In this document: piece by piece, positions 10,530 through 18,746 of the stretch | Numbering within the stretch: the first letter of the stretch is position 1 | How the letters are laid out: each line of letters begins with the position of its first letter | DNA from: Agrobacterium tumefaciens | Lineage (GTDB): Bacteria > Pseudomonadota > Alphaproteobacteria > Rhizobiales > Rhizobiaceae | NCBI GenBank assembly: GCA_017744915.1 | Contig: JAGIAH010000015.1 | Span: 20,443-84,442 of the forward strand | Reading direction: 5' to 3' | Length of the DNA stretch: 64,000 nucleotides | Notes under the pieces: model-generated | What the model was told of the DNA's origin: nothing | Seen by the model: only the letters and a program-made list of their open reading frames with translations | The model's database searches: none | Made by a program: the position numbers and the translations under genes

Positions 10530-13247
10530 ATGGAACAAAGCCTTACGCGTTATATCTGGTCGCACACGAGGCGGCAGCAGCTTTTCATTCTGCTGATCGT
10601 TGCCCTGTCCATGATCCCCTATTTCCTTGCTTTCGACCTGCCCAAGCAGATCGTCAACGGGCCTATCCAGGGGGATGGTTTTGAAGGGGCGAACGCGACG
10701 CAGCTTTTCATGCATCTCACGGTCGATATTCCCTATTGGGGCACCGTGACCTTATTCCCCGGGCTTGAACTCGGCCGCATGTCGATGCTGATGGCGCTCA
10801 GCCTGACGTTCCTTGCGCTCGTCATCATCAACGGGCTCTTCAAATATTACATCAATACCTACAAGGGCCGCCTTGGCGAGCGGCTGCTGCGGCGTATCCG
10901 CTTCGAGCTCATCGACAAGATCCTGCGGTTTCCGCCAACCCACTTCAAGCGGGTAAAGGGCGCTGAAATCTCCAGCATGGTGAAGGACGAGGTGGAGCCG
11001 CTCGGCGGTTTTACCGGCGACGCCTTCGTACAGCCGGCACTTCTCGGCGGACAGGCGCTCTCTGCGCTCTTCTTCATTCTCGTGCAGAATTTCTGGCTCG
11101 GCCTGATCGCGGCTTTCATGGCGGCAATCCAGGTGGGCATTATCCCAAAGATGCGCCGTCGCCTGATCGAACTCGGTCGCCAGCGGCAGCTCAGCGCCCG
11201 CCAGCTGGCCGGGCGCATCGGCGAAATGGTTGATGGCATCGGCACAATCCATGCCTATGACACGTCGAATTACGAGCGCGCCGATGCCTCGCACCGGCTC
11301 GGCGACATCTTCAAGATCCGTTACGATCTCTACCAGTGGAAGTTTCTGGTCAAATTCATCAATAACTTCCTGGCACAGCTCACGCCCTTTTTCTTTTATG
11401 CGCTCGGCGGTTATCTCACCCTGAAGGGCAGCCTCGATGTCGGCCAGCTCGTCGCCGTCATCAACGCCTATAAGGAACTGCCCGGACCACTGAAGGAACT
11501 GATCGACTGGGATCAGGCGCGTCAGGACGTGCAGGTGAAATATGAGCAGGTCTTCGAGCAGTTCGACGCTCCGAACATGATCGACGAAAAGGTGCAGAAA
11601 CTATCCCCCGGCGCCGTCGCGGCCATCACCGCGCCGCTCGTCGTCGCCAATCTGACGCTCGAGGACGACAGCGGCAGCCGGCTTCTGGAGCAGGCGTCGC
11701 TGAAGATCGAGCCTGGCGAAGTGATCGCCATCGTCGGTGGCTCGGGCGCCGAGGCGCTGGCGGATGCGATCGGCCGCACCCTCTGGCCGACCTCCGGCAA
11801 GATCAGCATCAATGACGTCGATATCCTGGAATTGCCGGAATCGCTGACCGGACGGCGCATCTCCTACGTCTCCTCGGACAGTTATTTTTTCCACGCCAGC
11901 CTGAAGGACAATCTGCTTTACGGCCTCAAACATGCGCCGCTTGTGGATAAGGACTATGAAGGCGCAGCACTTGAGCACCGCAAGTGGGAAATCCACGAGG
12001 CGAGGATGGCGGGTAATCCGCTGATCGACATCAACAGCGAATGGATCGATTATGCCTCGAGCCCGGCCGGCGACGGCAAGCCGGAAAATCTCATCAAGGC
12101 CGTTCTCGCCGTACTCGATAGCGTGGAACTGTCACAGGATATTCTGGAATTTGCCCTGCGCTCGTCAATCGATCCCCTGACCGACCTGCATCTGGCCGCC
12201 CGCATCGTTGAACTACGACATGTGCTGCGCGCCGAACTGGAACGGGAAAATCTGAGCGGCCTCATCGCGCCGTTCGAACTGGAGAGCTACAACAGCGAAG
12301 CGACGGTGGGTGAAAACCTGCTGTTCGGCACCATGCGGGACCCGTCCCAGACGATCCGAACCGTCATCGAAAGCGACTATTTCCGCTCGCTGATGCGTGA
12401 GACCGGCCTTGTCAAAACCCTCTTTGAAATGGGGTACACCATTGCCGAAAACATCGTGGAAATCTTCGCCGACCTGCCGGGAGACCACCCCTTCTTCCAG
12501 CAGCTCACCTTCATGACGCCTGATGACATCCCGGTCTATCAGCAGATGCTGCAGCGGCTTCAGGGAAAGAGCTTCGACGAGGCCAATGAGAGCGAAAAGC
12601 GCGCAATGCTGCGGCTGAGCTTCTTCTACATCGAACCTCGCCAGCGTTTCGGTCTTCTCTCGCCGGAAATCATGAATCGGATCGTCGAGGTCCGGCACAT
12701 GTTCCATGAGAACCTGCCCGACAGCCTGAAAAACGTGATCGAAATCTACGATCCGACCAAATACATGAGCGCCACCAGCCTTCTCGACAATATTCTCTTC
12801 GGCAAGGTCAGCCATCGCTATACCGACGCCTCGCGGCGCATCACCCGTATCGTGGCGGATGTCATGCGCATGCAGGGTGTTTATGAGCGCGTGCTGGCGG
12901 TGGGGCTGGATTTCAACCTGGGGGCCGGCGGCAAGCGGCTCGGCCCGCTTCAGCGCCAGAAGCTCAATCTTGCACGGGCACTCATCCGCAAATCCGAATA
13001 TTACATCTTCAACCGCCCCCTTCCCGGCCTCGATCCCCGACAGCAGGAGGAAATTGTCGAACGGGTCATCACACTCCTGAAACAGAACAACAATAACCCG
13101 TCCATCGTATGGGTTCTGTCGAACGCTCACCTCTCGCGCATGTTCGAGCGGGTCATCGTCGTTCATCAGGGCCTGATCACCGCCGACGGAAGTTACGAGA
13201 CTCTCGCCGAGGAAAACGGTACATTCAAGGACATGGTCGCAACATAA
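10530..13247 (+). CDS. ABC-exporter-like membrane protein with degenerate ATPase motifs (pseudo-ABC)
   Basis: 905 residues. Residues 1-320 form an ABC exporter type transmembrane domain (about six helices, with long cytoplasmic loops such as GRLGERLLRRIRFELIDKIL). The rest looks like a nucleotide-binding domain, greatly expanded. The Walker A position reads IVGGSGAEALADAI (about 401-414), without the GK[ST] lysine. The Q-loop reads YVSSDSYFF, without Gln. The signature reads LGPLQRQKLNLARAL (about 804) in place of LSGGQ. Walker B reads YYIFNRPLPGLD (824-835), with D and E replaced by N and R, and the switch His is not evident. About 300 residues are inserted between Walker A and the signature. 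ATP hydrolysis is therefore unlikely. It precedes the cyclic-nucleotide-binding gene by 10 bp, probably in one operon. Confidence 0.85.
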   Translation: MEQSLTRYIWSHTRRQQLFILLIVALSMIPYFLAFDLPKQIVNGPIQGDGFEGANATQLFMHLTVDIPYWGTVTLFPGLELGRMSMLMALSLTFLALVIINGLFKYYINTYKGRLGERLLRRIRFELIDKILRFPPTHFKRVKGAEISSMVKDEVEPLGGFTGDAFVQPALLGGQALSALFFILVQNFWLGLIAAFMAAIQVGIIPKMRRRLIELGRQRQLSARQLAGRIGEMVDGIGTIHAYDTSNYERADASHRLGDIFKIRYDLYQWKFLVKFINNFLAQLTPFFFYALGGYLTLKGSLDVGQLVAVINAYKELPGPLKELIDWDQARQDVQVKYEQVFEQFDAPNMIDEKVQKLSPGAVAAITAPLVVANLTLEDDSGSRLLEQASLKIEPGEVIAIVGGSGAEALADAIGRTLWPTSGKISINDVDILELPESLTGRRISYVSSDSYFFHASLKDNLLYGLKHAPLVDKDYEGAALEHRKWEIHEARMAGNPLIDINSEWIDYASSPAGDGKPENLIKAVLAVLDSVELSQDILEFALRSSIDPLTDLHLAARIVELRHVLRAELERENLSGLIAPFELESYNSEATVGENLLFGTMRDPSQTIRTVIESDYFRSLMRETGLVKTLFEMGYTIAENIVEIFADLPGDHPFFQQLTFMTPDDIPVYQQMLQRLQGKSFDEANESEKRAMLRLSFFYIEPRQRFGLLSPEIMNRIVEVRHMFHENLPDSLKNVIEIYDPTKYMSATSLLDNILFGKVSHRYTDASRRITRIVADVMRMQGVYERVLAVGLDFNLGAGGKRLGPLQRQKLNLARALIRKSEYYIFNRPLPGLDPRQQEEIVERVITLLKQNNNNPSIVWVLSNAHLSRMFERVIVVHQGLITADGSYETLAEENGTFKDMVAT

Positions 13248-13257
13248 ATCCAAGAAG

Positions 13258-13746
13258 GTGACCGAGGTGGAACAAGAACAGGGTAAAGCAATGCTGTTTA
13301 AAGACGAAATTCAGATGCTGAAAAGGGTTCCGTTTTTTTCGGAAATGGAACCGTCCAAGCTCAAGCTGCTCGCATTCGCATCCGACCGGGTCTCCTATCA
13401 CGCCGGCGATATACTGTTCCGGCAGGGAGATGTCGGCGATGCGGCCTATGTCCTTCTGACCGGAAAAGTGGATGTGCTGGTCGATTCCCCATCGGGACCG
13501 CTGAAAGTGACCGAGATGACCGGCAACGCGATCGTCGGCGAAATCGCCATCCTCTGTGACAGCGTCAGAACCGCGACCATCCGCGCCTCCACCAATGTGG
13601 AAGCCCTGCGCATCGGCAAGGAACAGTTCTTCAAGCTCATGTCCGATTTCCCCGATATCACCATCAAGGTCATGCGCGTTCTCGCCGAACGCCTTACCCA
13701 GACGACGGCTGAGCTGAGCAAAGCGCGCGCAGGCGCCAAGACATAA
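13258..13746 (+). CDS. Single-domain cyclic-nucleotide-binding protein
   Basis: 162 residues (from GTG 13258) consisting of one cyclic-nucleotide-binding domain and no DNA-binding helix-turn-helix, so it is not a CRP/FNR transcription factor. The phosphate-binding cassette IVGEIAILCDSVRTATIRA keeps the Glu and Arg that contact the cyclic nucleotide, so cAMP or cGMP binding is plausible. The start is unsure: the GTG at 13258 has a purine stretch too close to it, while the ATG at 13291 follows AGGG at good spacing and would give 151 residues. It follows the pseudo-ABC gene and lies about 1.3 kb before an adenylate cyclase, which suggests the domain senses that enzyme's cAMP and acts on the ABC-like protein. 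Confidence 0.85.
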   Translation: MTEVEQEQGKAMLFKDEIQMLKRVPFFSEMEPSKLKLLAFASDRVSYHAGDILFRQGDVGDAAYVLLTGKVDVLVDSPSGPLKVTEMTGNAIVGEIAILCDSVRTATIRASTNVEALRIGKEQFFKLMSDFPDITIKVMRVLAERLTQTTAELSKARAGAKT

Positions 13747-13844
13747 ACGGCAATTCCTTGCTACCTTGAATGGCGATATTGGAAAAATAAATGTCGTACT
13801 ATTGCAATATAAATGAAATGCTGACTGAATAAGGGGTAAAGGGC

Positions 13845-13864
13845 ATCCGCCCAAAAGGGCGGAT
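13845..13864. terminator. Perfect hairpin after the cyclic-nucleotide-binding gene
   Basis: ATCCGCCC-AAAA-GGGCGGAT, an eight-base-pair GC-rich stem with a four-base loop, 98 bp after the upstream stop and 73 bp before the next gene. No T-run follows on the plus strand, so it is either a weak or factor-assisted terminator or an mRNA-stabilising stem. It separates the ABC/cNMP pair from the metallo-hydrolase gene. Confidence 0.5.
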
Positions 13865-13936
13865 ATAAGAATCTGTAGAGACAACGGGCTTCATGGGAGG
13901 AAAGCGTGCAAGATTCCGTTGTTATTGGGGTGTGTC

Positions 13937-14797
13937 ATGGTGTTCGATTCCGACACAGCAAGTCGGGAAAGTAATAGAAATTTTCGGGTAAAGATCTGGG
14001 GTGCGCGGGGAACGCTTCCCGTTTCAGGTGAAAACTTCCGAAAATACGGCGGGAATACCATCTGCATCGAAGTAAGGTGCGGCGATCACGTTCTTTTGTT
14101 CGATGCAGGTTCGGGCCTGCATCCCGCTGGTCTTGCCCTGCGGGCGGAAGGCATTACCGACGTCAATCTGTTCTTCTCGCACTGCCACTACGACCACATT
14201 GTCGGCTTTCCCTATTTCAAGCCCTTTTATAACAGCTCCAATGATGTCGCGATCTGGTCGGGCCATCTCGCCGGAGCCATGACGACCCGGGAAATGCTCA
14301 AGGATTTCATGAGCCCGCCCTGGTTCCCCGTGCCATTGGAGATATGCTGCGCCAAGATCGCAACCCGGGACTTCAAGGCGGGCGACGTGCTCGATGTGCA
14401 TCCCGGTCTCTCGATCAGAACCGGAATGCTCAACCATCCAGGTAACGCCATCGGATACCGGCTGGACTGGGAAGGCAAGTCGCTGGCCATCATCACCGAC
14501 ACCGAACATGAGCCGGGCAGCATCGACGAAACCGTGCTCGATCTCATCAGGGACGTCGATCTTTTTCTCTACGACGCCATGTTCACCGATGAGGAAATGG
14601 GCCTTTACCGTGGTTACGGTCACTCCTCATGGCAGCAGGCGATCCGGCTCGCCAAACTCGCCGACGCAAAGAATGTCGGCTTCATCCACCACGCACCAAG
14701 CCGCAGCGACGAGGAGCTGGACACTATCGAAAAGCAGGCGAAAGCACAGTTTAGCGGCGCATTCGCAGCCATGGACGGCCAGATCATCGTACTCTGA
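13937..14797 (+). CDS. Metallo-beta-lactamase-fold hydrolase
   Basis: 286-residue dinuclear-metal hydrolase. It starts VKIWGARGTLPVSGENFRKY, the WGxRG opening of the PhnP/RNase Z-like branch. The metal site is FFSHCHYDHIVGFP (HxHxDH), followed by LNHPGNAIGY, IITDTEHEPGS and later GYGHSSWQQA and FIHHAPSR. These residues are intact, so the enzyme should be active on a phosphodiester or related ester; the substrate is unknown. It precedes an adenylate cyclase and follows a cyclic-nucleotide-binding gene, so a cAMP-phosphodiesterase role is worth testing, but this is inference. The ATG at 13937 is chosen because GGGGTG precedes it; a TTG at 13919 is an alternative. Confidence 0.85.
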   Translation: MVFDSDTASRESNRNFRVKIWGARGTLPVSGENFRKYGGNTICIEVRCGDHVLLFDAGSGLHPAGLALRAEGITDVNLFFSHCHYDHIVGFPYFKPFYNSSNDVAIWSGHLAGAMTTREMLKDFMSPPWFPVPLEICCAKIATRDFKAGDVLDVHPGLSIRTGMLNHPGNAIGYRLDWEGKSLAIITDTEHEPGSIDETVLDLIRDVDLFLYDAMFTDEEMGLYRGYGHSSWQQAIRLAKLADAKNVGFIHHAPSRSDEELDTIEKQAKAQFSGAFAAMDGQIIVL

Positions 14798-15064
14798 CCA
14801 CAGCCTGGCGCCGGCGAAAGTTCAGGTTCCGGCCGTTTTTCGACATACGGAATGAACGTCCCTGGCCATGCGTGAGTTCGAACACGCACAATTGACCAAA
14901 TCCGATCGATTGCTCCACGATATTGCCATGAGACGGCCTGCATTTAGGATATTTCCAGGAACAGTGGGGCTCGATTTTCCATCCGGAAATGTGACAGACA
15001 GTCCAGGGGATCGCCACTACATATTGCATGACTTGACGCCGAACGGCCATCTGATGGGATTTGC
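14798..15064. other. Intergenic region before the adenylate cyclase
   Basis: 267 bp between the metallo-hydrolase and cyclase genes, both on the plus strand. I see no gene and no strong terminator. A GGGA at about 15056 precedes the cyclase ATG as a weak ribosome site. The cyclase probably has its own promoter here. Confidence 0.4.
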
Positions 15065-16759
15065 ATGATCCGTTTCTTTTCGGAGACCAATTTGAGACGC
15101 GCCCGGATTTCATCCGGCCTCATCATATTTGCTTTCGTCTTTTCCCACCTTTCCAATCATTCCCTCGCACTCATCTCCATCGATACCGCCGAACGGGCGC
15201 GAAAATGGTTCAGCCTGATCTGGCTCAATCCCGTCAGCAGCCTGCTTTTTTATGGTTCGGTCGTGGTGCATGTCTGTCTTGTCCTGCGCTCGCTTTATTT
15301 GCGTAGAACGTTGCGCATGCCGCTACGCGAAGCGCTTCAGGTGATATTCGGCCTCTCGATCCCGTTTCTGATCATCGGCCACGCCGTCAATATCCGCGTG
15401 TCGCACATGCTCTACGGCATCGACATCGGCTATTACACAATCGTTCGCCGGCTCTGGATCAACAACCCCATCGGCGGTGCCTGGCAAAGCCTCGCCCTGA
15501 TCGTCATCTGGATCCACGGATGTATCGGCCTTTATTTCTGGCTGCGTTATCGGAACTGGTATCCGAAAATTGCCGGCCTGTTCATGACGGTGGCTGTGAT
15601 GCTGCCGCTATTGGCACTGCTGGGTTTCAGCGATGCCGGCCGCTGGCTCGAAGAGGTCGATCGGAAATATTCGCTTCCTCCGGGGCTCACCGATAACACC
15701 GTGCAACGAGACGAAATTTCGCTGCAGCGGGAAATGGAGACCAGGATCCAGTTCATCACCGGCACGACGGAAGCGATTTTCGCCGGGGCGGTGGTGCTGG
15801 TCTTCTTATTGCGTGGCGCGCGCAGCTTCCGGCAGCGGCTGACCGCCATTGAAATCCGCTACGAACATGGCGCGCAGGCGCGTGTCCCGGCGGGGCTCAG
15901 CATTCTGGAAGCCAGCAGAATTGCCGGCATCCCGCATTATTCCGTCTGCGGCGGCAAGGGGCGCTGCTCGACCTGCCGGGTCAAGGTTCTCAGCAGCAAG
16001 GGTCCGCTTCCGCCGCCCGGCGATATCGAACAAACCACATTGCGGCGCATCCATGCCGATTCGGACGTTAGGCTTGGCTGTCAGTTGCGCCCCACCAGCG
16101 ATCTTGACGTCGCACTTCTGGTTTCACCGCCACAGCAGAGCGACCTGCCGGCGGATGCGCAGCCTGCCCGGCCCGGTCGGGAAGAGGAAATCGCCATCCT
16201 CTTCTGCGATCTGCGCAATTTCACCACGCTGTCGGAAGCGAAGCTGCCCTATGATGTGGTCTTTCTTCTCAACCGCTACTTCACCATCGTCGGCCAGGCC
16301 GTCGAACAGGCCGGTGGCCACCTCGACAAATTCATCGGCGATGGTGCCATGGCCCTTTTCGGACTGGGAGACAACGCGGAGCACGCCTGCCGCAACGCCA
16401 TGAAGGCGGCGGCAGCCATATTGCGGGATATCGCAATCCTGAACGAGGGATTGGAGAAACAATTCGCCGTCCGTCTGGAAGTCGTGATCGGCATTCATTC
16501 CGGCCCGACCATCGTCGGCGTCATGGGATATGGCGCCGCAAAAACCCTGACGGCCATCGGCGACACGGTGAATGTGGCAAGCCGGCTCGAATCCAAGGCG
16601 AAGGAATTCGGCGCCGCCATCGTGGTCTCCGAACCGGCCCTCATTCAGGCGGGACAGGATATTGCCGATCTCAGAAGCGAAGATATCGCCATTCGCGGGC
16701 GAAACTCGCAGATGAAAGTGTTTCTGCTCTCCAAGGAAGAGAGCGAGCGCTATTTATAA
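15065..16759 (+). CDS. cyaC: CyaC-type redox-regulated adenylate cyclase (membrane anchor, 2Fe-2S, class III cyclase)
   Basis: 564 residues in three parts. Residues 1-250 contain six hydrophobic helices with several histidines (28, 31, 69, 106, 114, 151), like the diheme-B anchor of succinate dehydrogenase/fumarate reductase. Residues 262-350 form a plant-type ferredoxin with Cys295, Cys301, Cys304 and Cys339. Residues 374-564 form a class III nucleotide cyclase with the metal-binding aspartates in LFCDLRNF (Asp382) and KFIGDGAMALFG (Asp426) and the segment TAIGDTVNVASRLE. A Sinorhizobium meliloti protein of this architecture, CyaC, is described as a quinone/redox-responsive adenylate cyclase. 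This gene should therefore couple respiratory redox state to cAMP. Confidence 0.92.
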   Translation: MIRFFSETNLRRARISSGLIIFAFVFSHLSNHSLALISIDTAERARKWFSLIWLNPVSSLLFYGSVVVHVCLVLRSLYLRRTLRMPLREALQVIFGLSIPFLIIGHAVNIRVSHMLYGIDIGYYTIVRRLWINNPIGGAWQSLALIVIWIHGCIGLYFWLRYRNWYPKIAGLFMTVAVMLPLLALLGFSDAGRWLEEVDRKYSLPPGLTDNTVQRDEISLQREMETRIQFITGTTEAIFAGAVVLVFLLRGARSFRQRLTAIEIRYEHGAQARVPAGLSILEASRIAGIPHYSVCGGKGRCSTCRVKVLSSKGPLPPPGDIEQTTLRRIHADSDVRLGCQLRPTSDLDVALLVSPPQQSDLPADAQPARPGREEEIAILFCDLRNFTTLSEAKLPYDVVFLLNRYFTIVGQAVEQAGGHLDKFIGDGAMALFGLGDNAEHACRNAMKAAAAILRDIAILNEGLEKQFAVRLEVVIGIHSGPTIVGVMGYGAAKTLTAIGDTVNVASRLESKAKEFGAAIVVSEPALIQAGQDIADLRSEDIAIRGRNSQMKVFLLSKEESERYL

Positions 16760-16783
16760 GCCCGGCGCTGCCGCGGCCGGGCT
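16759..16783. terminator. Hairpin between convergent cyclase and methyltransferase genes
   Basis: AGCCCGGC ... GCCGGGCT, eight base pairs with a nine-base loop, starting at the last base of the cyclase stop codon and ending 8 bp before the methyltransferase stop. There is no strong T-run on either strand (the minus side continues TATAAATA), so it is a plausible but imperfect bidirectional terminator. Confidence 0.6.
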
Positions 16784-16791
16784 ATTCGGCC

Positions 16792-17274
16792 TCAAATCTT
16801 GCGATAGAGAAAATAACGGTCCGTCGGCACGCTTTCCGGCACCGGCAGCGGTTTCAGCATGGCATGATCGAGCGGCAGGCCGCTGATGGCGATACCGCCT
16901 TTCGCCAGCATGCCCGCGGCAAGATCGGGCAACCATGTCAGGGTGACGGCATCCTTTTCCGGATAGCCCGTGCCGATATCGGCATGCACCATCGCCGCAT
17001 CTGTGCCGATGAAAGCCGGAGCGGTTTGCGAGATTTCACCGATCACCAGATCCTCTTCCGGTGGAACGGAGGAGGCATGCGCGCCCATGGCCCTGTCAAA
17101 AGCGATGATGCGGCGGTTGGGAAACAGTTCCCGCAGATGATTGAAAGTGCGCCCGTTTCCAAGCCCGATTTCCATGAGCGCGCCCTCATCCGGCAGATCA
17201 AGATCGGCCTCGACATGGTTGAGGATATCGCGCTGCGCGGTTAACCGGCGAATGAAACTGTCCAGTCTGCTCAT
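16792..17274 (-). CDS. Class I SAM-dependent methyltransferase
   Basis: 160-residue predicted methyltransferase. The SAM-binding loop is ALMEIGLGNGRTFNHLRELF (about 32-51), followed by the acidic end of strand 2 in RIIAFDRAM. Later comes MVHADIGTGYPEKD and a short C-terminus ending FLYRKI. The start MSRLDSFIRRL at 17274 is chosen: it lies 4 bp after the stop of the upstream sugar dehydrogenase gene, and the longer open frame to 17340 is inside that gene. It is probably co-transcribed with the dehydrogenase. The acceptor is unknown; a sugar or lipid precursor of a surface glycan is likely from context. Confidence 0.8.
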   Translation of the reverse strand: MSRLDSFIRRLTAQRDILNHVEADLDLPDEGALMEIGLGNGRTFNHLRELFPNRRIIAFDRAMGAHASSVPPEEDLVIGEISQTAPAFIGTDAAMVHADIGTGYPEKDAVTLTWLPDLAAGMLAKGGIAISGLPLDHAMLKPLPVPESVPTDRYFLYRKI

Positions 17275-17278
17275 AATA

Positions 17279-18619
17279 TCAGGCCTTGATGATGTGTTTT
17301 GCGGCAATGTCCCGGCGCGCGAAGACATTCCGCGTGTCAATGATCAGCGGCGCCCAGTCGCTAATCGCAGCATAATCGACATTGTCGTGATCGGTTGCGA
17401 CAAGAACGGCATCGAAGCCGCCGATGGTCTCACTATCCCAGGATACGGATTTCATGCCCATAAGGTGGCTATATTCCCGGGTTTTCGGAATTTCCGCCAC
17501 ATAGGGATCAAAATAGGCCGCTTCGCCGCCGCGCTCCTGAATAAGCTCCATCAGCTTCAGCGACGGGCTTTCGCGAATGTCGGGCACGTTTTTCTTGTAG
17601 GCGAGACCGACCACCAGCACCTTGGAGCGGCTGAGCGCCTTGCCGGAATGGATATCGAGCGCTTCGGCGACCCGCCCGACGACATGGCGCGGCATGCCGG
17701 TATTGATTTCGCCGGCAAGCTCGATGAACCGCGTCGGCAATTCATATTCGCGCGATTTCCAGGTGAGGTAGAACGGGTCGATCGGTATGCAATGGCCGCC
17801 GAGACCCGGACCGGGATAAAACGGCATGAAACCGAACGGCTTGGTTTTCGCCGCATCGATCACTTCCCATATGTCGATACCCATCGCCTCGTAGACGACC
17901 TTGAGTTCGTTGACGAGCGCAATGTTGACGGCACGAAAGACGTTTTCGGTGATTTTCACCGCCTCCGCCGTGGCATTGGTCGAGACCGGAACGATCTTCT
18001 TCACCACCGAGCCGTAAAATGCCGCCATCAGTTTTCCGGCAGCCTCGCCGTCACCGGCGACGACCTTCGGAATGGTCGAGGTTTCGAAATCGCGATTGCC
18101 GGGGTCTTCCCGCTCAGGTGAAAAGCCGATGAAGAAATCGACGCCGGAGACGAGGCCGGTGCTTTCCAGAATGGTCTTCACCACCCCGTCGGTCGTGCCG
18201 GGATAGGTGGTCGATTCCAGCACCACAAGCTGTCCCTTGCGCAGATGGGCGGCGATCTCCCGGCAGGTCTTTTCGACATAGGAAAGGTCAGGCTCGCGAT
18301 ATTTCGTCAGCGGCGTCGGCACGCAGATGGCGATCACATCACATTCGGCCAGTCTGGAGAAATCGCTGGTGGCAGCGAAACCGTCATCCTGCCGCACACT
18401 TGCCAGCACCTCATCCGAAACCGCCTCGATATAGCTGCGGCCCGCTTCGATCGCGGTAATTTTACCGGGGTCGATATCGAAACCGACGACCTTGAAGCCG
18501 GCCTTGGCAACCGTCATGGCAAGCGGCAGGCCGACATAGCCGAGGCCGATCACCCCCGCTTTGGCGCTTTTGTTTTCAATGCTGGAAAGCAGGGTCTGGG
18601 AAATGTCTGGAGAAGTCAA
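17279..18619 (-). CDS. UDP-sugar 6-dehydrogenase, WbpA/UDP-GlcNAc dehydrogenase type
   Basis: 446-residue NAD-dependent nucleotide-sugar dehydrogenase that oxidises C6 of a UDP-hexose to the uronate in two steps. It shows the N-terminal Rossmann motif VIGLGYVGLPLAM (about 23-35), the catalytic lysine/cysteine regions KPFGFMPFYPGPGLGGHCIP and IDPFYLTWKSRE, and a C-terminal UDP-binding Rossmann domain (VLVVGLAYKKNVPDIRESP). The wording of these motifs is closer to the UDP-GlcNAc/ManNAc dehydrogenases (WbpA, WecC) than to UDP-glucose dehydrogenase, so an N-acetylhexosaminuronate is the likelier product. It is divergent from the glycosyltransferase at 18747. Confidence 0.88.
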   Translation of the reverse strand: MTSPDISQTLLSSIENKSAKAGVIGLGYVGLPLAMTVAKAGFKVVGFDIDPGKITAIEAGRSYIEAVSDEVLASVRQDDGFAATSDFSRLAECDVIAICVPTPLTKYREPDLSYVEKTCREIAAHLRKGQLVVLESTTYPGTTDGVVKTILESTGLVSGVDFFIGFSPEREDPGNRDFETSTIPKVVAGDGEAAGKLMAAFYGSVVKKIVPVSTNATAEAVKITENVFRAVNIALVNELKVVYEAMGIDIWEVIDAAKTKPFGFMPFYPGPGLGGHCIPIDPFYLTWKSREYELPTRFIELAGEINTGMPRHVVGRVAEALDIHSGKALSRSKVLVVGLAYKKNVPDIRESPSLKLMELIQERGGEAAYFDPYVAEIPKTREYSHLMGMKSVSWDSETIGGFDAVLVATDHDNVDYAAISDWAPLIIDTRNVFARRDIAAKHIIKA

Positions 18620-18746
18620 AGCGTGTCACGCTCCGCGCATGTGCAAAAGATGCCTTTCAGTTGGGCAAGAATGACTGACCTGTCAAGGCTCGGGCCTTTC
18701 AAATTCCGGTTGACGCCCAAGCTGCCGGCGACGCACAACCATCGGC

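Noticed and set aside
10530..13247. Calling the pseudo-ABC gene a pseudogene or sequencing error
   Set aside because: Single undisturbed frame of 905 codons, substitutions rather than frameshifts at every motif, and a close downstream partner gene; more consistent with a selected pseudo-ATPase.
13906..13974. Short frame after a strong GGGAGGAAA ribosome-like site upstream of the MBL gene
   Set aside because: Only 22 codons, out of frame with the MBL gene, no recognisable composition; could be a leader peptide but nothing else supports it.
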